From Lentinus brumalis (taxonomy: Eukaryota; Basidiomycota; Agaricomycetes; Polyporales; Polyporaceae), in NCBI GenBank assembly GCA_001792895.1, contig MARA01000009.1:1383307-1447306 (forward strand): a stretch of 64,000 bases of DNA, read 5' to 3'. Shown piece by piece: positions 59,201 to 64,000 of the stretch. Every line of letters starts with the position of its first letter. Within the stretch, counting starts at the first letter, position 1. The translations under genes and the position numbers were made by a program. Under the pieces are notes generated by a model. That model ran no database searches and was not told where the DNA came from. It worked only from the letters and a program-made list of their open reading frames with translations.

Positions 59201-62037
59201 GTGATGCAGGAAACCGTTGTGCTTACAGCAGACACACAGGCGACTGAGTCGCGCGTCCGACTGAGCAGGCCACCTCGTCCAAGTAATTTTCGTCTAGTCC
59301 CAGACCATCCGCTGGCCCTCGAAGCTCCGAATCGACTCTCTCATCCGACGCGCTCTCCCGCTATTTCTTATGCGGCGCGCTCTTCGTTGCCCCGGCAGTC
59401 CACGTCGCATGTGAGGGTATGCGCAGGCTGTGGATTGGACAGTGCTGTTCCGACGTTGCACTAGGAAGCTGGGCTCTAGGCTTGCACGACTGTCTAACCG
59501 TACTCGTGTCACCCCATTTGTTAAGGTCCTTTTCGCCTCCGTCTATCTTATGCTTGCTGCGCAACTCACCATGGCACAAAAGCCTCTACGACGCAAGCAT
59601 CACGCTACTTGACTTCTCGCGTTCACGGGACACAGGAGAGTCCCACTGCGACCTCCATCTCAGTGTGTCCTTACTCCAGGACACCACGGGCTCTATCAGC
59701 AGCTGCTTATACAGCTCCGCCGTCCTTGCAGTCAACCTCGCTGGCGCAATCGAAATTCTTGCATCGGCCCAGTGGGGTGGTCCCGAACTCGCCGTGCGAC
59801 TAATCCCCCTGTATCTCCTCCTTCACTGCGATCCCGTCTCGGTCCTCCCGTCCTAGGCTCGCAGAACCAACGTCCCGCCATCAGCGATGCTCCTCCTCCA
59901 TTCCGCTGGGTGCACCCTACTACAATATGGACTATACGAGTTTCTCTGCCGCTGTGCACCCGCTCAAGGACTCCTCCACCCCCCACTGGTCATCATTGCC
60001 CGTCAGCCTTGTACATTCTTCGCGCTCTGGTCTGCATTGGAGCAGTCTTATTCCTGCAGTCCTCCGCACGCGCGACGCCAGCCCGCTGGAAACCGCGTCC
60101 CGCCCGTCACTGCCCGTCCAGGGCCCCGCTCTCAAGCGATGATCTTGGGTTCGCGGAGGCATCGGTTCCTGCGCCGTCAGAGAGCCCGATCGCGTGTCAA
60201 TGATGGACCCGACTGCAGGGAGCTCGGAGTATGTCGACCTGCGTCCTCCATCATCTATCCTCGAGCTTCAACGTCGAACCTGCGCTCCCGGGACCGGAAA
60301 GCGAGACCTCCGAGTCGATCCTGCCCACACACTCCATGCTATCCGTGCTGGGAAGTCTGTGAGCTTCGCTCGCCGGCCAGAGTATGGCCTGCAACCTTAC
60401 TTTCGAACAAGGAACGCGAAGCTATGGCGCGAGATAGCTTCACGCGGTAGTCACGCTCGTCGACGTTTCTCCTGCATCTTATTTCCTTCCTTCCTTCCTT
60501 CCTCCCTCCGTCTGTCCGTCCGCATTCGCACCGTCTACGCCTCCCAGCTCCGGGCTCCGTTGGTAGACGACATCCCGCTCATTGGCATCATTCCAATGCC
60601 ATGCCTTCCCGGGATCAGCGGCGACCTCCCCCGATGGCTAACGGACGTTCGATATGTGCTTCGCTCGTTGCACCGGCGATGGCACGCTTCCGAGCCGTCT
60701 ACGTCCCTTCAAGATTCCATGTCTCGTCGCATTCTGAGGCTGCGTGTCTCCACCCGGGTCCGCTCGCGATCGCGATCTCGAGATGCACCGCTCTCGACTT
60801 TCTGTGGTTCCACGAGAGCTCCTGGGACGAAGAGTTCATACGCTGCGCGCGCGGTGGGTGCCAGTGCACAGGCCAAGATGCGTTGACGTCTTCTCAACTC
60901 TACTCTACAACATGCTCTATGGCGTACTCGAAGGAAGCTCATTATGGCAAGAGGATGTGCACAGTGACGGTGCGTGCCTACAATGAGCCTCACCATCAAT
61001 GTACGTAACCTCCGTGTGCTTGCGGCCATTTCTGCATACATATATGGCTATGTTGGTGAGGGATGTGCCGGTTTCCTCGGGTGACGATACGTCAGTGGTG
61101 AATGCCTGAGAGACTTGGACCTTCTGGACGCGCAGCAATCCCGTGTTCGTCCTGTAATTAGCTTGTCAGTCATCTATTTGAACTGACACTTGATACGAAG
61201 CGACCACGGGCACAGGTACAAACGTTTGACGAGTTGAATTGATACACATCCGTATACTCGCTCCGCAGATATGACTAATCATACGAGTATTACTGCCGCG
61301 GAGTAGCTTCGTGAGGGCAAGAGGGACTGAGTCCAGGTGCGCGTGCAAGCCTGAACGTCGAGGATAACTAAACGTGAAACCTAGCCACACGACATCACAT
61401 CGTGGGCAAGAACGACATATATAGTGCATATGAGTGACGCAGCTAGACGACCTACCCCGCCCTTGACCTTGAGCCCGACCGACCACCCGCAGGACCAGTC
61501 CGACTTGCCAGCACCGTCCGCCGCGCTTCGAAGTACTGGAGCTCTACCCACACGAAAAATGTCCTTTATCACGAGGAATCTCCAAATCAGCGCAACGAAA
61601 AGTGCTTGTGCCTTCTCCAGTCCGAATGCTACAACCGTGATGATTGTGAGCATGGATGACGAGACAGAAATCACTATGGTGGGCGTGCAGCGTCGTACTG
61701 ACTCCGGGAGACTCGAGCTCAGGCGCAAGTTCCGCTCCTGGGTGCGGCATATTCAAGGGCGGGTGCGGTTGCAGGGGTTTGGAGAGACATTCCGAGCGCG
61801 GCACCTCGGGGACGTTCGGCGACGAATGATGGAGAGGTCGAAACTGTGCGGGTTACGGCAGGAGCGTCGGGGCAGAAGGTTACGCGTGTCCAGCGGAGAC
61901 GCAGGTGCGGACAATGTTTTCCGGTGACATATCGGCCGCAATCAGAGACGAGTGTCCGCGATACCAGGCGCCATGAGTTCCTTGTGACGGCTATGTGCTC
62001 CCGCTGGCCTAGTGCCAGCTGCAAGCACCTCACTTGC
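59200..62037 (+). pseudogene. Repeat unit U, 3' part (block A), copy 3: best-preserved unknown gene copy
   Basis: Near-identical to 3,200-5,735. The hydrophobic frame is open from 59,287 to a stop at 59,854-59,856 (…LAGAIEILASAQWGGPELAV…VLPS), keeping Trp (TGG, 59,431) where copy 1 has a stop. A TAA at 59,284-59,286 precedes it, so any start lies within it or comes by splicing. Downstream segments MMDPTAGSSEYVDL (60,201) and LDFLWFHESSWDEEF are conserved. This copy has 306 bp more than copy 1 at 61,437-61,742. Family not recognised; hydrophobicity suggests a membrane protein. Confidence 0.4.
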
Positions 62038-62039
62038 TC

Positions 62040-64000
62040 TCCTTCAGCTCGGACCATCAGAGTGTTGGCGGGATCGATGTCCAGTGTCCACCGACTGGAA
62101 ACACACGCGAGGGGAGTTCTGAGCAGGCCCCGATAGCTAGCAAGAGGAACAGAGATGCAGCCTGCGCTGCAGCGGGCGAGTGGGAGGAACGAATGACGCA
62201 GCCCCGAGGATTATCGACAGCGAAAGCGAGAGGAAGCACGGCTAGGGCCACCACGACGAGATATGTTGAAGTTGTGACCTCCGATGATCTGGACGCACGG
62301 CGTGCCCCGTCTTTGCCCCGTCGTTGTCGGCGAGTCAACGAGCCCACAGTTGCATCCTCTTCCCGTACGGCTCGAGAACCCTGTCCAGCCGAGCAAGTAT
62401 GCCTCTGCTGGGCATTGCAGCGCGGCCGCCTTTGGGTGGCAGACATGTAGTGCGAGTGCAGCAGGACGGAGGCGGAAGGAGTCCGGGAGAGGCGGAATTT
62501 TGGTACGGGCGATGGAGACCGGGACGTTGATATGCTGGTTCGGGAAGAGTCGCGTCGGCGACGTTCAGCTGAGACGCAGGTGCGCGGACTCCACGGTGAC
62601 GGGTGAGAACGCCTGCTCCGAGCAGGCAATGGTGGATCCGGAGGCGCAGAAATCGCAGGCTCACGTTCTGCGACATGACACCAAAGGATCGTCGTATCTG
62701 ACAGAATGGAGGAACAGCACAGATTGTGTTCCGAAAGCCAAGGACCAACATGACCTCCCTACGCCAAAACTCGCATAAGCTCTGCGAGGCATCCTCCACG
62801 AGGTCCGTTCCTTGGCGACCGGCACCTGGGACGTACGCCTGCGGCACACCAGATGGAAGTCCTCCGCATGCCTGCGCGTTGCGATCTCCAGATGGACTGT
62901 ACATGCGGTTGGTAGGGGGCTCCTGAGCGCTGAGCAGCCGTCGACAAAGTGAGACTGAACGAGTGGTTGCGGGAATGGGAGGAACGTCCGCGGCAGCCAC
63001 GGAGCGATAGACAATTGGAGGTGAGCAAGGCGGGAGCGGAGAGCGGGGCAACGGCTCGTCTTGCTTGTTTAGCGGTGTTCCCCCTCCTCCCCCTCCTCCC
63101 AAACAGCTTGCTTGGAGGTCCGCCGGTTGCGCGCGAAGAGTCCGGATGTCGGGAGAGCGACTTACATCCTCCACCCTCTGCTTGTGCGCGCCGTATCTCC
63201 TGGGGTCGTACGCCCATACCCGCCGCATCTCTGCGCAACGACTCCCCTCTGCTCCGGAGCTTCCTGTACCTCGCGTAGTGTGTTTCGAGCTAATGGTCGC
63301 GCGTGCACGGGCACGGACACGGGAGTACACGGGCTACTTCGAGCTAGCGTGTTCCATGTCGCGATCCCGGCGGATTACTGCGTGGGCGGAGGTCAGCCAC
63401 TGTCACCATCCAGCACGAGTCTGCACGCGCCACAGTCCGCGCATCTGCGGACGCAAGGAAGAACGGGTCTCACATCGAGCCTTGACGTTTTGGGGCTGCA
63501 GTGATCCTGACGGTGAGTAGTGGAGGATCCCGGTCATCCCTCGAGGAGACGTGTGGGCGGGCACATGCAAGCTTGAGGATGCCCGCTGGTCAGCTGTAGG
63601 AATCGAGCTACAGCAAGTCAGCACGCGACCGGGTGAGTGACGGATGCATGTACGCACAGTGGGTGCTGAGATCGAGCGCGACGGGCAAGCAGCTTCAGAG
63701 GCGCTTCAGGAGTGTGCACGCTTGCGTGCGACCCGCAGAGTAAGACAGGGCGGGACAGCACCGTGCATGAGGGCAGCAGAGCGGGTGAGAAGAATAGCGT
63801 GGTTGGTGAGTGGGTGAGTGAGAGCAACTGCGAGCCCGATGGCGGCGACGACGAGGCGCCGCCAACGTGGCGGCGTCTGCGATAACTGGAGTTCTCCGTC
63901 TTTTCTCGCGACGACGACGGCGACGACGCAAGATGGCAGCGAACACGCAGGTAAGCATGCGAGGTATGTTTATGCCGGTGAGGCTGATGCAGTAGACCGT
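62040..64000. repeat. Repeat unit U, copy 4, cut by the window end
   Basis: Follows copy 3 head-to-tail. Matches 29,000-30,676 plus 36,313-36,605, including the ATG at 63,932 (MAANTQ before a GTAAGC donor). An exon-like stretch VRLNEWLREWEERPRQPR ends at a GTGAGC donor near 63,020. Confidence 0.5.

Overview
This window looks like a repeat-rich, gene-poor stretch of a filamentous basidiomycete nuclear genome, probably an agaricomycete such as a polypore. The GC content is high, genes are split by many 50-58 bp GT-AG introns, and the recognisable proteins are fungal lineage markers: a CxC2-type KDZ transposase, a SWIM-domain Mutator-like (MULE) transposase, and two DUF6535 membrane proteins. 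No conserved housekeeping gene was found. Splice models were made by eye from GT/AG signals, phase and protein continuity.

Layout. 1-5.7 kb holds the 3' flank of a DUF6535 locus lying left of the window, a degenerate repeat ('W') and one copy of a ~4.3 kb repeated unit ('U'). 5.75-11.1 kb holds a SINE fragment, a tRNA-like element, and two related minus-strand genes (one full-length but disrupted, one truncated). 11.17-24.44 kb is bounded by a ~63 bp inverted repeat and by arrays of short palindromes. It contains a minus-strand gene, a plus-strand gene with an RNase H1 N-terminal/viroplasmin-like end, a small plus-strand gene and an apparently intact 8-exon KDZ transposase. I interpret it as a ~13 kb KDZ element with passenger genes, perhaps inserted into a minus-strand gene whose two halves lie on either side. 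24.4-26.7 kb holds two minus-strand multi-exon genes, and 27.2-27.9 kb a minisatellite. A tRNA-derived SINE lies at 28.69-28.99 kb.

29.0-37.2 kb is another U unit interrupted by a complete 5,618 bp MULE (142 bp terminal inverted repeats, perfect 9 bp target duplication). The MULE itself carries a 745 bp solo LTR inside an exon (5 bp target duplication), a 277 bp MITE with perfect 22 bp ends at a TA, and a 30 bp in-frame tandem duplication at a catalytic aspartate. 37.2-44.6 kb and 51-58 kb are two copies of a ~7 kb segmental duplication, each with a DUF6535 gene: the first is intact, the second has two frameshifts. 44.6-51 kb is mostly unrecognised relic sequence. 58.1-64 kb holds two further U units in tandem, the last cut by the window edge.

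The genes do not form a metabolic pathway. The region is best read as a mosaic of mobile elements and repeated lineage-specific gene families, with insertion order readable from target-site duplications.
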